Part shown: piece after piece, positions 8,575 to 16,853 of the stretch | Layout of the letters: each line of letters starts with the position of its first letter | Position numbering within the stretch: the first letter of the stretch is position 1 | Assembly (NCBI RefSeq): GCF_003241315.1 | Contig: NZ_QFOZ01000002.1 | Coordinates: 1-64,000 of the forward strand | DNA: 64,000 nt | Direction: 5' to 3' | Source of the DNA: Lawsonella clevelandensis | GTDB lineage: Bacteria > Actinomycetota > Actinomycetes > Mycobacteriales > Mycobacteriaceae | Notes under the pieces: model-generated | Databases searched by the model: none | Seen by the model: only the letters and a program-made list of their open reading frames with translations | Told to the model about the DNA's origin: nothing | Translations under genes and position numbers: made by a program

Positions 8575-10107
8575 TTAGGCGTTGCGTGACCATACTCGTT
8601 TCATCCAGGCTTCTACCTCGTCGGCAGTGCGGGGGATATCCGCGGAGAGGCGACGGACTGTGTGATCGTCGTTAACAACAATGTCGTCCTCGATGCGGAT
8701 ACCAATACCGCGCAATTCTTCCGGTATCAGCTCATCATCTGTACGGAAGTACAAACCAGGTTCGATGGTGAACACCATGCCTGGTTCCAGTGGTGCATCC
8801 ATATAGAAGTCGCGGGGGGTGACGGAGCAATCATGGGTATCCAGGCCTAGATGGTGGCCTGTTCCGTGCGGCATCCAGCGGCGTACCTGCTGCCCGTTGG
8901 GGCTAATGGCTTCCTCAACGGAGCAGGGGAGAAGCCCCCATTCAGACAGTGTTTCGGCTAAGAAGCGAATAGCTGCATCGTGGATTTGGCGGTAGTGGCA
9001 TCCGGGTTGCTGCGCTTGTTTAAAGGCTGCCTCGTTGGCTCCCAATACTGCCTCATACACTTTCCGCTGTGTGGGAGAGAAGGTTCCGGAGACGGGGAAG
9101 GTGCGTGTGATGTCGCCGGAGTAGAGGGAGTCAATTTCTGCGCCGGCGTCGATAAGAAGAAGGTCGTCGGGGGCGATGGGGCCGGCATTCTCCATGTAGT
9201 GCATGGTGGTGGCGTGTGAACCGGCGGCAGCGATGGTATCGAAACCGGTACCGTGGCCGCCAAGGCGTGCCGCTGCGGAAAAAGCTACTTCTGCAACGCG
9301 TTCTCCGCGCGGGTGGTGTACTGCTTCGGGAAGCGATGCAATAACTTTCTCAAAACAGGTGGCAGTAAGGTTTACTGCCTGCTGTATTTGGTCAATTTCC
9401 CAGGAGTCTTTCCACATCCGGACGGTTCCTAGGAGAACTTCAAATGTTTTGTCCTCTTCAGCCGTGTCATTCCAGGTTTTATCGCCGACAAGTTCCTGGA
9501 CAAGAGCGTCAATAGTGGAATCTACATTGCGGAGAAGTCTTGTGGGAGTGTGTGCTACAGCTTTGCGGAGGTCACTTTCCAGTGAGGTGAGAGGACGTAC
9601 TGTCAGCCCGGTGTAGGCCTCCATCTGGGTGATGGTGGGGCGGGCGCCTACCCAGAATTCGCCGTAGCGGGAATCGGCATAGAACTGGTCTGTGGAGCGG
9701 GATGCCGGCGGTTGGAAGTATAGGACGGCTTTATGACTGTTGCCGTCCGGGTAAAACACCACTGCGGAGTCGGGTTCGTATTCGAGTCCTAGCCCTGTTA
9801 GCCACACAAAGGCGGAATGTGGGCGGAAGAGGTAGTCTTCGTCGGCGGAGCGAGTTTTATACGATCCGGCTGGTACTAGGAGAACTGTTCCTGGATAGTG
9901 ACGGGTGACGGCGGTGTGTCGAGCCGGAAGGAATTGTTTTACGGCAGAAACAGCAGTGTTGTCGGTAGCTTGTGATGTTTCTGCCCAGTTGCTTCCCATA
10001 AAGGTTGCGAATGTTGATGATTGGGGGGAGCGGGAGCGGTTAGCGGCGCGTTCGTCTAGGGGCTGCGGGGAGCGCAGTGTATCTAGTGTGAGATTCTGTT
10101 GGGTCAT
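8575..10107 (-). CDS. pepP: Xaa-Pro aminopeptidase (M24B)
   Basis: A 510-residue cytosolic metallopeptidase releasing N-terminal residues before proline. The creatinase-like N-terminal domain is followed by the pita-bread catalytic domain with the expected ligand segments: DAGAEIDSLYSGDITRTFP (two Asp), HGTGHHLGLDTHD (His), TIEPGLYF (Glu) and GIGIRIEDD (Glu). Start ATG at 10107 is preceded on the minus strand by AGGAGG. The N-terminal 60 residues before the Pro-rich domain are variable. It is convergent with rpiB and divergent from the iron-box gene. Confidence 0.94.
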   Translation of the reverse strand: MTQQNLTLDTLRSPQPLDERAANRSRSPQSSTFATFMGSNWAETSQATDNTAVSAVKQFLPARHTAVTRHYPGTVLLVPAGSYKTRSADEDYLFRPHSAFVWLTGLGLEYEPDSAVVFYPDGNSHKAVLYFQPPASRSTDQFYADSRYGEFWVGARPTITQMEAYTGLTVRPLTSLESDLRKAVAHTPTRLLRNVDSTIDALVQELVGDKTWNDTAEEDKTFEVLLGTVRMWKDSWEIDQIQQAVNLTATCFEKVIASLPEAVHHPRGERVAEVAFSAAARLGGHGTGFDTIAAAGSHATTMHYMENAGPIAPDDLLLIDAGAEIDSLYSGDITRTFPVSGTFSPTQRKVYEAVLGANEAAFKQAQQPGCHYRQIHDAAIRFLAETLSEWGLLPCSVEEAISPNGQQVRRWMPHGTGHHLGLDTHDCSVTPRDFYMDAPLEPGMVFTIEPGLYFRTDDELIPEELRGIGIRIEDDIVVNDDHTVRRLSADIPRTADEVEAWMKRVWSRNA

Positions 10108-10209
10108 TGTTAAACCTCCTCAACAAGTCCCAAAGGGGGTGGAAAGTATGGGGGTAGTTACTTTCTTTCCATTCCGTTCTACCATGAGGGGTCGTATGCG
10201 GAACATTAT

Positions 10210-10228
10210 ATAGATTAGCGTAACCTAA
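10210..10228 (+). promoter_or_regulatory. Predicted DtxR/IdeR iron-box operator
   Basis: ATAGATTAGCGTAACCTAA matches the 19-bp DtxR/IdeR consensus TTAGGTTAGSCTAACCTAA at 16 of 19 positions. It ends 12 nt before the -10 hexamer TATACT, covering the -35 region, where an iron-loaded repressor would block RNA polymerase. Confidence 0.8.
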
Positions 10229-10240
10229 GTTTTTGTACGC

Positions 10241-10246
10241 TATACT
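10241..10246 (+). promoter_or_regulatory. -10 element of the iron-box gene
   Basis: TATACT fits an extended actinobacterial -10. A start near 10253 would give a leader of about 60 nt before ATG 10315, which has a good GGGAGG ribosome site. Confidence 0.6.
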
Positions 10247-10314
10247 AAGACCACGAAAAACGCATAAGCAGGGCATATGTTATTCCTGCAGTACCCCACT
10301 AGGGAGGATATTTT

Positions 10315-10818
10315 ATGCAGCGTCGCCGTACCACCACATCTATCCATACTGCCGCCGCCACCGTAGCTACTACCGTGGCAGCCGCAAGTACTCTTTTCGT
10401 GGGCGCTGGGCTAGCCAGTGCAGCACCCGCACCGGCACCTAACACGTCAGCTGTTGTTACATCTACAACTGTCTTTGTTGATGGTGAAGATAACGGTTGT
10501 GCTATTAAAAAAGCACTTCCAAAGGTAGGAGAACACACTCTTCTTGTTGTTGATTCAATGTGTGGTTCGCCAGTTCGCCCATTGATGGGTGGAATGAAAT
10601 ATGTCAAGAATAAGGGGAAGAGCTACGAACAGGTAACCGCAGAAAAGAATGGTCAACCAGTTCCGGAGTACACCAAAGAACAGACCCTTATCTCTTACGG
10701 CATTAAACAGCCGGTGTACCTCAAAGACAATCGTGATGCAGGCATCGTCGGCTACCTCGTTCTACAGATTCCTAAAGTGGGATCCATTCTTGAACTGCAC
10801 GCACAGTACCAGAAATAG
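10315..10818 (+). CDS. Small exported protein of unknown function, predicted iron-regulated
   Basis: A 167-residue protein I do not recognise. It has a clear Sec signal peptide: RRR near the start, a hydrophobic Ala/Val/Thr core and a likely cleavage at ASA|AP (36/37). An Ala/Pro linker follows, then a mature domain of about 120 residues with exactly two cysteines (C62, C83), which could form one disulfide outside the cell. There is no sortase signal, lipobox or second membrane segment. Start ATG 10315 is preceded by GGGAGG. It stands alone between pepP and tRNA-Gly with its own promoter, a DtxR-type operator and a terminator. Export plus iron control suggests iron or haem handling, but nothing in the sequence proves this. 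Confidence 0.8.
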   Translation: MQRRRTTTSIHTAAATVATTVAAASTLFVGAGLASAAPAPAPNTSAVVTSTTVFVDGEDNGCAIKKALPKVGEHTLLVVDSMCGSPVRPLMGGMKYVKNKGKSYEQVTAEKNGQPVPEYTKEQTLISYGIKQPVYLKDNRDAGIVGYLVLQIPKVGSILELHAQYQK

Positions 10819-10878
10819 CGGTGGCAAAACTGTCGTTGAACTGTGGATAGTACGCGGCAGATAATGCCAAAACGTAAT

Positions 10879-10914
10879 AAAAGCGCTGCTCCTGTGGAAA
10901 GACGCAGCGCTTTT
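10879..10914 (+). terminator. Intrinsic terminator of the exported-protein gene
   Basis: AAAAGCGCTGC pairs with GCAGCGCTTTT (11 bp), followed by a T-run at 10911-10915. The same hairpin would also serve the minus-strand tRNA-Gly. Confidence 0.9.
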
Positions 10915-10934
10915 TATATGCAGTAAACAAGGAG

Positions 10935-11006
10935 AGGGGATGACGGGAATCGAACCCGCGTCTCCAGCTTGGAAGGCTGGGGTAATAGCCACTATACGAC
11001 ATCCCC
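10935..11006 (-). tRNA. tRNA-Gly (anticodon TCC)
   Basis: The reverse complement has acceptor GGGGATG/CATCCCC and anticodon stem CCAGC/GCTGG with loop CTTCCAA, giving anticodon TCC, plus a T arm GCGGG-TTCGATT-CCCGT. No CCA is encoded. A glycine and a proline tRNA upstream of tig are also found in mycobacteria. Confidence 0.94.
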
Positions 11007-11147
11007 ACGGATAACTTTCTGTGCCTGCTAAGACTACCCGAGAAAACCCTAGTTACAAAAATCGAGTGGTTACACGTAAGATAGTGCAAGAGCTCATGAT
11101 GCTGAGATGTTGTTGAGATGTTCTCACCATGTATTGTTGAGTTGCTA

Positions 11148-11224
11148 CGGGATGTAGCGCAGCTTGGTAGCGCGCTTGCTTTGGGAGCAAGATGTCGCAG
11201 GTTCAAATCCTGTCATCCCGACCA
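11148..11224 (+). tRNA. tRNA-Pro (anticodon TGG), CCA encoded
   Basis: Acceptor CGGGATG/CATCCCG and anticodon stem CTTGC/GCAAG with loop TTTGGGA give anticodon TGG. The T arm has TTCAAAT. Discriminator A at 11221 is followed by an encoded CCA (11222-11224). It is co-oriented with tig, 47 nt upstream of its start. Confidence 0.95.
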
Positions 11225-11271
11225 AAAACTTCAATCTATCAACGTGACCCCCAAACAAGGAGAACAATTCC

Positions 11272-12633
11272 GTGAAAAGCACTGTTGAGAAGCTCAGCCC
11301 CACTCGTGTGAAGCTGGTTATTGAGGTTCCTTTTGATGAACTCAAGGAAGAATTCGACAAGGCTTATAAGACTATCGCGGAGCAGGTAAACATTCCTGGT
11401 TTCCGTAAGGGTCACGCTCCGGCAAAGTTGATTGAGAATCATGTGGGTCGTGGCGCAGTCCTCGAACAGGTCATTAACGACATGATGCCGAGCCGCTACG
11501 AGAAGGCCTGCACTGAGAATGACGTGCAACCTCTTTCCACCCCCGACGTTGATGTGACGAAGATCGACGATCCGAATCTCATCGAGTTCACTGCCGAAAT
11601 GGATTGCCGCCCAGAGATTAAGATCCCCGATTTCAAGGGTAAGGAAATCTCCGTTGAGCCACGTCGCGCAACAGACGAAATCGCGGAGCAGGGTCTGAAG
11701 GACCTGCAGGAGCGTTTCGCAACCCTCAAGGGTGTGGACCGTCCTGCTAAGGAAGGGGATTTCGTTTCTCTCGATCTCTCTGCAAAGGTTAACGGCGAAG
11801 AGCTCAAGGAAGCCGAGACCAAGGGCCTCTCCCACCGTATTGGCCAGGGCGATCTCATTGAAGGTCTGGAAGATGCCCTCGTCGGTATGAAAGCCGGAGA
11901 GAGCAAGACGTTCACCTCTAAGCTGGTTGCTGGCGACCATGCTAACGAGGAAGCAGACATTACTGTTGTTCTGCAGAAAGTACAGGAGCAGGAACTTCCT
12001 GAACTTGATGATGACTTCGCCCAGATGGCATCTGAGTTCGACACTCTCGATGAGCTCAAAGAAGATCTCGCCAAGCGTGCTAATGATGCCGCGAAATCTG
12101 AGCAGGCTGCCAATCTTCGTGACGCTGTTCTCTCCGCACTTATTGAAGAAGCCAACTTCGACATTCCAAAGGGCATTGTTGAAGAACAGGCACAGGGACA
12201 GATCCAGCAGGTTCTTTCCCAGTTCGGTGGCGACGAGAACATCCTCAAGTCCATTCTTGAGTCTCAGGGATCTGACCTTGATTCCTTCTACGATGAGGCT
12301 AAGAAGTCTGCGGAAGAAGCCACCCGTACTTGGCTACTCCTGGACGCACTAGCAGAAGAACTCAGTGTCGAGATCTCCCAGAATGATCTCACTGAGGCTG
12401 TTGTTGCACAGGCTCGCCAGAACAACATGGAGCCCGAGCAGTTTGTTCAGGCTGTACAGCAGCAAGGTCAGCTCGCTAGCCTCTTTAGCGATGTACGCCG
12501 TAATAAGGCTCTCTTCACAGTTGTTCGTGATGTTGTTGCGAAGGATACTGAGGGCAACTCTCTCGATGACCTCATGGTCTTCTTCCAGGAACTCCCGGAT
12601 ATGCCGGAGGAAGAATCTGCTGACGCAGAGTAA
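11272..12633 (+). CDS. tig: Trigger factor
   Basis: A 453-residue ribosome-associated chaperone with peptidyl-prolyl isomerase activity that receives nascent chains at the exit tunnel. The N-terminal ribosome-binding domain carries the signature GFRKGHAP (about 44-51). The FKBP-like domain follows (about 155-245, GDFVSLDLSAKVNGEE onward), then a long helical C-terminal domain and an acidic tail. Start GTG 11272 lies behind AAGGAG. It sits just upstream of clpP1-clpP2-clpX, the usual quality-control cluster, but its own terminator separates it. Confidence 0.97.
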   Translation: MKSTVEKLSPTRVKLVIEVPFDELKEEFDKAYKTIAEQVNIPGFRKGHAPAKLIENHVGRGAVLEQVINDMMPSRYEKACTENDVQPLSTPDVDVTKIDDPNLIEFTAEMDCRPEIKIPDFKGKEISVEPRRATDEIAEQGLKDLQERFATLKGVDRPAKEGDFVSLDLSAKVNGEELKEAETKGLSHRIGQGDLIEGLEDALVGMKAGESKTFTSKLVAGDHANEEADITVVLQKVQEQELPELDDDFAQMASEFDTLDELKEDLAKRANDAAKSEQAANLRDAVLSALIEEANFDIPKGIVEEQAQGQIQQVLSQFGGDENILKSILESQGSDLDSFYDEAKKSAEEATRTWLLLDALAEELSVEISQNDLTEAVVAQARQNNMEPEQFVQAVQQQGQLASLFSDVRRNKALFTVVRDVVAKDTEGNSLDDLMVFFQELPDMPEEESADAE

Positions 12634-12655
12634 GTATTCACACTTTAAAGCGAAC

Positions 12656-12690
12656 ACGGGCGTAGCGCGCAAGCCGGCTGCGCCCGTTTT
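12656..12690 (+). terminator. Intrinsic terminator after tig
   Basis: ACGGGCG-t-AGC pairs with GCT-g-CGCCCGT, followed by TTTT. It separates tig from the clpP genes. Confidence 0.82.
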
Positions 12691-12745
12691 CGTTACTCTA
12701 TAGACGGTAAATCCTTTTCACAGGAAACAGAGAAAGCAGGTACCC

Positions 12746-13318
12746 ATGGCCGACACAGGATTGAATCTTCCCGACTCAGTCTTCGAAAAGCTCCTAAAAG
12801 AGCGCATTATCTTCCTCGGCTCGGAAGTTAATGATGACGTCGCCAATCGTCTGTGTGCACAGATGCTACTGTTAGCAGCCGAGGACCCCCACACTGATAT
12901 CAGTATGTATATCAATAGCCCTGGTGGATCTGTTACTGCCGGTATGGCGATTTACGACACTATGCAATTCATCTCCTGTGATGTCGCCACATACGCCATG
13001 GGTATGGCGGCTTCGATGGGACAGTTCCTTCTCACTGCGGGAGCTGCCGGCAAGCGTTATGCTCTTCCCCATACTCGTGTTCTCATGCATCAGCCTTCTG
13101 CAGGCGTGGGTGGTACTGCCACCGATATCACTATCCAGGCAGAAAATTTTGCAAAAGTGAAAAAGGAGATGGCGGAGCTCATTGCACAGCATTCCGGCCA
13201 ATCCGTTGAGCAAATTGAAAAAGATTCTGATCGCGATAAGTGGTTTACGGCTCAAGAAGCCTGTGATTATGGCCTTTTTGATCACGTTATTAAGCACGTC
13301 CCCGGTACCGAGAAATAG
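12746..13318 (+). CDS. clpP1: ATP-dependent Clp protease proteolytic subunit 1
   Basis: A 190-residue serine protease subunit. Catalytic triad S90 (GMAASMGQ), H115 (LMHQP) and D164 (SDRDKW). In actinobacteria ClpP1 and ClpP2 form a mixed two-ring tetradecamer that works with ClpX or ClpC1 and is usually essential. Start ATG 12746 follows an AGGAAACAGAGAAAG leader. clpP2 begins 17 nt downstream, so the two are cotranscribed. Confidence 0.97.
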   Translation: MADTGLNLPDSVFEKLLKERIIFLGSEVNDDVANRLCAQMLLLAAEDPHTDISMYINSPGGSVTAGMAIYDTMQFISCDVATYAMGMAASMGQFLLTAGAAGKRYALPHTRVLMHQPSAGVGGTATDITIQAENFAKVKKEMAELIAQHSGQSVEQIEKDSDRDKWFTAQEACDYGLFDHVIKHVPGTEK

Positions 13319-13335
13319 AGGAGCACATACTACAC

Positions 13336-13965
13336 ATGACCGGATTTCAATCCCTCGAAGCCCGTTACGTTGTTCCCTCTTTCATTGAGCACTCCAGTTA
13401 CGGCACGAAAGAATCTAACCCGTACAACAAGCTTTTCGAGGAGCGCATCGTGTTCCTCGGCTCGCAGGTAGATGATACTGCTGCTAATGACATCATGGCG
13501 CAGCTCCTCGTTCTAGAGGGCCTCGATCCCGACCGCGACATCACTATGTATATCAATTCGCCAGGTGGGTCTTTTACTTCTTTGATGGCCATCTACGACA
13601 CGATGCAGTACGTACGTCCAGACATTCAAACAGTGTGTCTGGGGCAGGCTGCCTCCGCCGCAGCAGTCCTTCTTGCCGCTGGTACACCGGGCAAGCGTGC
13701 GGCTCTGCCGAATGCTCGCGTGCTTATTCACCAGCCGGCGACAGAAGGTGTCCGTGGCCAGGTATCTGACTTGGAGATCCAGGCTCGCGAAATTGAGCGT
13801 GTGCGCCGTCAAATGGAAGAGACCCTAGCACGGCACTGCAACGTTACCCCTGAACAGGTTCGTGAAGATACTGAGCGCGATAAGATCCTCACTGCCGAGG
13901 AAGCTAAAGAATACGGCATTATCGATACTGTCTTTGACTACCGGAAAGCCTCCGCAAAAAAGTAA
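13336..13965 (+). CDS. clpP2: ATP-dependent Clp protease proteolytic subunit 2
   Basis: A 209-residue ClpP with triad S107 (GQAASAAA), H132 (LIHQP) and D182 (TERDKI). The N-terminal 25 residues form the propeptide-like extension typical of ClpP2. AGAGGAG at the end of clpP1 serves ATG 13336. It partners ClpP1; the divergent handle and active-site surroundings between the two subunits are as expected for the heteromeric enzyme. Confidence 0.97.
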   Translation: MTGFQSLEARYVVPSFIEHSSYGTKESNPYNKLFEERIVFLGSQVDDTAANDIMAQLLVLEGLDPDRDITMYINSPGGSFTSLMAIYDTMQYVRPDIQTVCLGQAASAAAVLLAAGTPGKRAALPNARVLIHQPATEGVRGQVSDLEIQAREIERVRRQMEETLARHCNVTPEQVREDTERDKILTAEEAKEYGIIDTVFDYRKASAKK

Positions 13966-14071
13966 GTCGAAGCAGTTAGGGTAGAACGGGAAGAGTCCTC
14001 CCCAGAAGCGTTACCCGCTCGTAGTGTTCGCATGTTGACCGTACTTTACGTAAAAGGAGCAGCTGAGCCCG

Positions 14072-15346
14072 ATGGCCTATGTTGGTGACTCAAGCGATGT
14101 CCTGAGATGTTCTTTCTGCGGAAAGAAACAGAGCCAGGTAAGGAAGCTCATTGCGGGCGGTGGTGTATACATCTGTGATGAGTGCATCGAGGTGTGTAAC
14201 GAAATTCTGGAGGAGGAGCTCAACGACTCCACCCAAACCACTACTGGTAACGATTTGCCCACGCCCAAGGAAATATGTGAATTCCTCGATAAATACGTGG
14301 TTGGGCAAGATGATGCTAAGCGCGTGTTAGCTGTCGCAGTCTATAACCACTACAAGCGTATTAGAGCATTGGGTGGACGTCGTCCTCGTGAAGAGGATGT
14401 GGAGATTGCAAAATCCAATATTTTGCTCCTTGGCCCAACTGGGTGCGGTAAGACTTATCTAGCGCAAACGCTGGCGCGTATGCTCAATGTTCCTTTTGCC
14501 ATCGCTGATGCCACCTCTTTAACGGAGGCTGGCTATGTTGGTGAGGACGTTGAGAATATCCTTCTAAAACTTCTCCATGCTGCCGATAATGATGTGAAGC
14601 GTGCTGAGAAGGGCATTATCTACATTGATGAGATTGACAAGATCTCCCGCAAAGCAGAATCTGCCTCCATTACCCGTGATGTGTCAGGGGAGGGCGTACA
14701 GCAAGCCTTACTGAAAATTTTGGAGGGGACTATTGCCTCCGTTCCACCGAATGGTGGGCGGAAACATCCCCACCAGGATTACATCAAGATTGATACCTCC
14801 AATATCCTTTTCATCGCGGCAGGTGCTTTCGCTGGTTTAGAGAAGGTTGTTGCTGATCGTGTGGGGAAGAAAGGCGTCGGATTTGGCGCGGATCTTGTCA
14901 CGGAGCAAGAAATTAAAGCGACTGATTACTTCAAACTTGTGAAACCGGAAGATCTTTCTCAGTTTGGTTTGATTCCGGAATTTATTGGCCGCCTTCCCGT
15001 AGTTGGTTCTGTTGAACCGCTTGATAAAGAGGCCTTAAAGAATATTCTTACGACTCCACGTAATGCGCTGGTGAAGCAGTACCAAAAGCTTTTTGAGATG
15101 GATGGCGTGGAGCTTGAGTTTACTGATGATGCAATAGATGCATTGGCGGACCAGGCACTTGAGCGTTCTACCGGGGCTCGTGGTCTGCGAGCCATTATGG
15201 AGGAAGTCCTCATGCCGGTAATGTTCGACATTCCTTCCGATGATGACGTACAAAAAGTAACTATTACGGCAGAGACTGTGCGTGATAAGACTGCACCGCA
15301 TATTGAGCGGCTTGATATTTCTGCGGTTGAGAAGAACGTCGGCTAA
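14072..15346 (+). CDS. clpX: ATP-dependent Clp protease ATPase subunit ClpX
   Basis: A 424-residue AAA+ unfoldase. N-terminal zinc-binding domain with C13, C16, C35 and C38; Walker A GPTGCGKT (121-128); Walker B IIYIDEIDK; pore loop GYVGED; and a VGF loop (KKGVGFGAD) that docks on ClpP, where most species have IGF. ATG 14072 lies behind AAAGGAGCAGCTGAG. A 106-nt gap separates it from clpP2, so it may have its own promoter. Confidence 0.97.
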   Translation: MAYVGDSSDVLRCSFCGKKQSQVRKLIAGGGVYICDECIEVCNEILEEELNDSTQTTTGNDLPTPKEICEFLDKYVVGQDDAKRVLAVAVYNHYKRIRALGGRRPREEDVEIAKSNILLLGPTGCGKTYLAQTLARMLNVPFAIADATSLTEAGYVGEDVENILLKLLHAADNDVKRAEKGIIYIDEIDKISRKAESASITRDVSGEGVQQALLKILEGTIASVPPNGGRKHPHQDYIKIDTSNILFIAAGAFAGLEKVVADRVGKKGVGFGADLVTEQEIKATDYFKLVKPEDLSQFGLIPEFIGRLPVVGSVEPLDKEALKNILTTPRNALVKQYQKLFEMDGVELEFTDDAIDALADQALERSTGARGLRAIMEEVLMPVMFDIPSDDDVQKVTITAETVRDKTAPHIERLDISAVEKNVG

Positions 15347-15672
15347 CAGCCGTAGTGCGCTGATAGTGTGTCGGTAGTTTTTGTCGCCCCTCATGTACTG
15401 TGTTGTTCCTCACAAAAATTAGCCACTAGGCCGCACGTAATGTTCATGCCACTGTTATTAATTTCGCAAGTATTTCTGTGACCTGCACTATTACGAAAAA
15501 TTATGAGGGTTAACGTGAGTTTTTCGATATTTTATTCAGTGTTGGCCTTCACAATGCTTAGCAAACTATCCACGATGGTGAGACACTAGAGACGCAAGAC
15601 TTAACCTACCGGTTAAGCCTGTTAACTGACGATAAAACATAGTTCGGATCATGAAAGGACGTGTTTCCGAAG
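15347..15672. other. 326-nt intergenic region before mdh
   Basis: No protein or RNA gene is evident. It is AT-rich compared with its surroundings and must hold the mdh promoter. The only clear structure is the palindrome at 15600-15617 plus a nearby GTTAAC. A short hairpin CGGCT-aac-AGCCG overlaps the clpX stop but has no T-run. Confidence 0.6.
15600..15617. promoter_or_regulatory. Palindrome CTTAACC-N4-GGTTAAG upstream of mdh
   Basis: Perfect 7-bp inverted arms with a 4-nt spacer, 56 nt before the mdh start. It could be a dimeric repressor site. The half-sites point the opposite way from a DtxR box, so it is not an iron box. Confidence 0.5.
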
Positions 15673-16659
15673 ATGACTCAGCCCAAGAAGGTCACCGTCA
15701 CCGGTGCTGCTGGCAATATCTCCTACTCACTACTGTTCCGTATCGCAGAAGGCGCTGTATTCGGACCTAACCAGCCCGTAGAACTTAATCTTTTGGAGAT
15801 CACTCCGGCTCTTAAGGCTGCTGAAGGCGTTGCTATGGAGCTTGATGACTCCGCCTTCCCGCTGCTAACCGGCATCAACATCTATGACGATGCAAAACAG
15901 GCCTTCGAAGGTGCAAACACTGCTTTCCTCGTAGGTTCCCGTCCCCGCGGCAAGGGCATGGATCGTGCCGATCTGCTTGCTGCTAACGCTGAAATTTTCA
16001 AGGCACAGGGCGAAGCTATGAACGGGACCGTCGCTGACGATATCCGTGCCCTCGTTGTCGGCAACCCCGCCAACACCAACTGCCTCATCCTCAACCACTA
16101 CGCCGCAGATATTCCGGATGACCGCTTCACCGCCATGATGCGTCTCGACCACAACCGCGCACTCTCCATGGCTTCCAAGAAGCTGGGCGTTGCAGTATCT
16201 GACCTCACCAACATGACTGTATGGGGCAACCACGCCAACACCCAGTTCCCGGACGTCACCTACCTCAAGGTGAAGGGCGAAGCTGCCGCCGATAAGTTCG
16301 ATAAGTCCTGGCTCACCGACGAATTCATTCCGAAGGTAGCTATGCGCGGTGGCGAAATCATTAAGGTTCGCGGTGCTTCTTCCGCTGCTTCCGCAGCTAC
16401 CGGCGCCATCACCCACATGCGCGATTGGTACCAGGGCACCCCCAAGGGTGACTGGGTAACTGTCGCACTGCCGTCCGATGGTTCCTACGGTATCCCCGAG
16501 GGTCTCGTCTACGGTGTTCCGTGCACCTCTGATGGCTCTGGCTGGCAGCGTGTTAAGGATCTCGAGATCTCCGCTGCTCAGGCTGAACGCATGAAGACCA
16601 CTGCTGAGGATCTTGAATCTGAGCGCGACGCCGTCAAGAAGCTCGGTCTGCTTGGCTAG
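15673..16659 (+). CDS. mdh: Malate dehydrogenase
   Basis: A 328-residue NAD-dependent enzyme of the TCA cycle (malate to oxaloacetate). The Rossmann motif GAAGNISYSLLFRIA (11-25) replaces the usual GAAGQIGYSLLFRIA. The substrate arginine region is GSRPRGKGMDRADLL, the catalytic Asp/His elements are MRLDHNRA and WGNHANTQFPD. I prefer ATG 15673 (MTQPKKVTVTGAAG). GTG 15661 is in frame but sits 1 nt after AAAGGA, too close to be used well. It stands alone, between its own promoter region and a strong terminator. Confidence 0.95.
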   Translation: MTQPKKVTVTGAAGNISYSLLFRIAEGAVFGPNQPVELNLLEITPALKAAEGVAMELDDSAFPLLTGINIYDDAKQAFEGANTAFLVGSRPRGKGMDRADLLAANAEIFKAQGEAMNGTVADDIRALVVGNPANTNCLILNHYAADIPDDRFTAMMRLDHNRALSMASKKLGVAVSDLTNMTVWGNHANTQFPDVTYLKVKGEAAADKFDKSWLTDEFIPKVAMRGGEIIKVRGASSAASAATGAITHMRDWYQGTPKGDWVTVALPSDGSYGIPEGLVYGVPCTSDGSGWQRVKDLEISAAQAERMKTTAEDLESERDAVKKLGLLG

Positions 16660-16760
16660 TTCATAGCAATCCTGTAGCACTTGCGCATCATCATGGGTAC
16701 GAGCGCTATATATGAGCGCTGAATACATATACTGCACATGAGATACGCTGCATGCTGAGA

Positions 16761-16799
16761 AAAGAAACGCACCTGGAACGTAACCGGGTGCGTTTCTTT
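16761..16799 (+). terminator. Intrinsic terminator after mdh
   Basis: A 13-bp perfect stem AAAGAAACGCACC / GGTGCGTTTCTTT with a 13-nt loop. It ends transcription before valS, and shows that the upstream in-frame extension of valS is not coding. Confidence 0.88.
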
Positions 16800-16840
16800 C
16801 GTATTTGGTGCCCCGGTTCGAAAGAGACTTCTCAAACCGT

Positions 16841-16846
16841 TAAACT
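16841..16846 (+). promoter_or_regulatory. Leaderless-type -10 element of valS
   Basis: TAAACT lies 7 nt before GTG 16854. No ribosome-binding site precedes the GTG, so a leaderless transcript is likely. Confidence 0.5.
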
Positions 16847-16853
16847 TGCAAGC

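Noticed and set aside
15600..15617. mdh palindrome as a DtxR box
   Set aside because: The half-sites are in the opposite orientation (TTAACC...GGTTAA instead of GGTTAG...CTAACC).
15661..15672. GTG 15661 as the mdh start
   Set aside because: Only one base separates it from AAAGGA, and the extra residues MFPK are not family-like.
16752..16853. Extended N-terminus of ValS
   Set aside because: It reads through a strong terminator hairpin and gives non-family residues.
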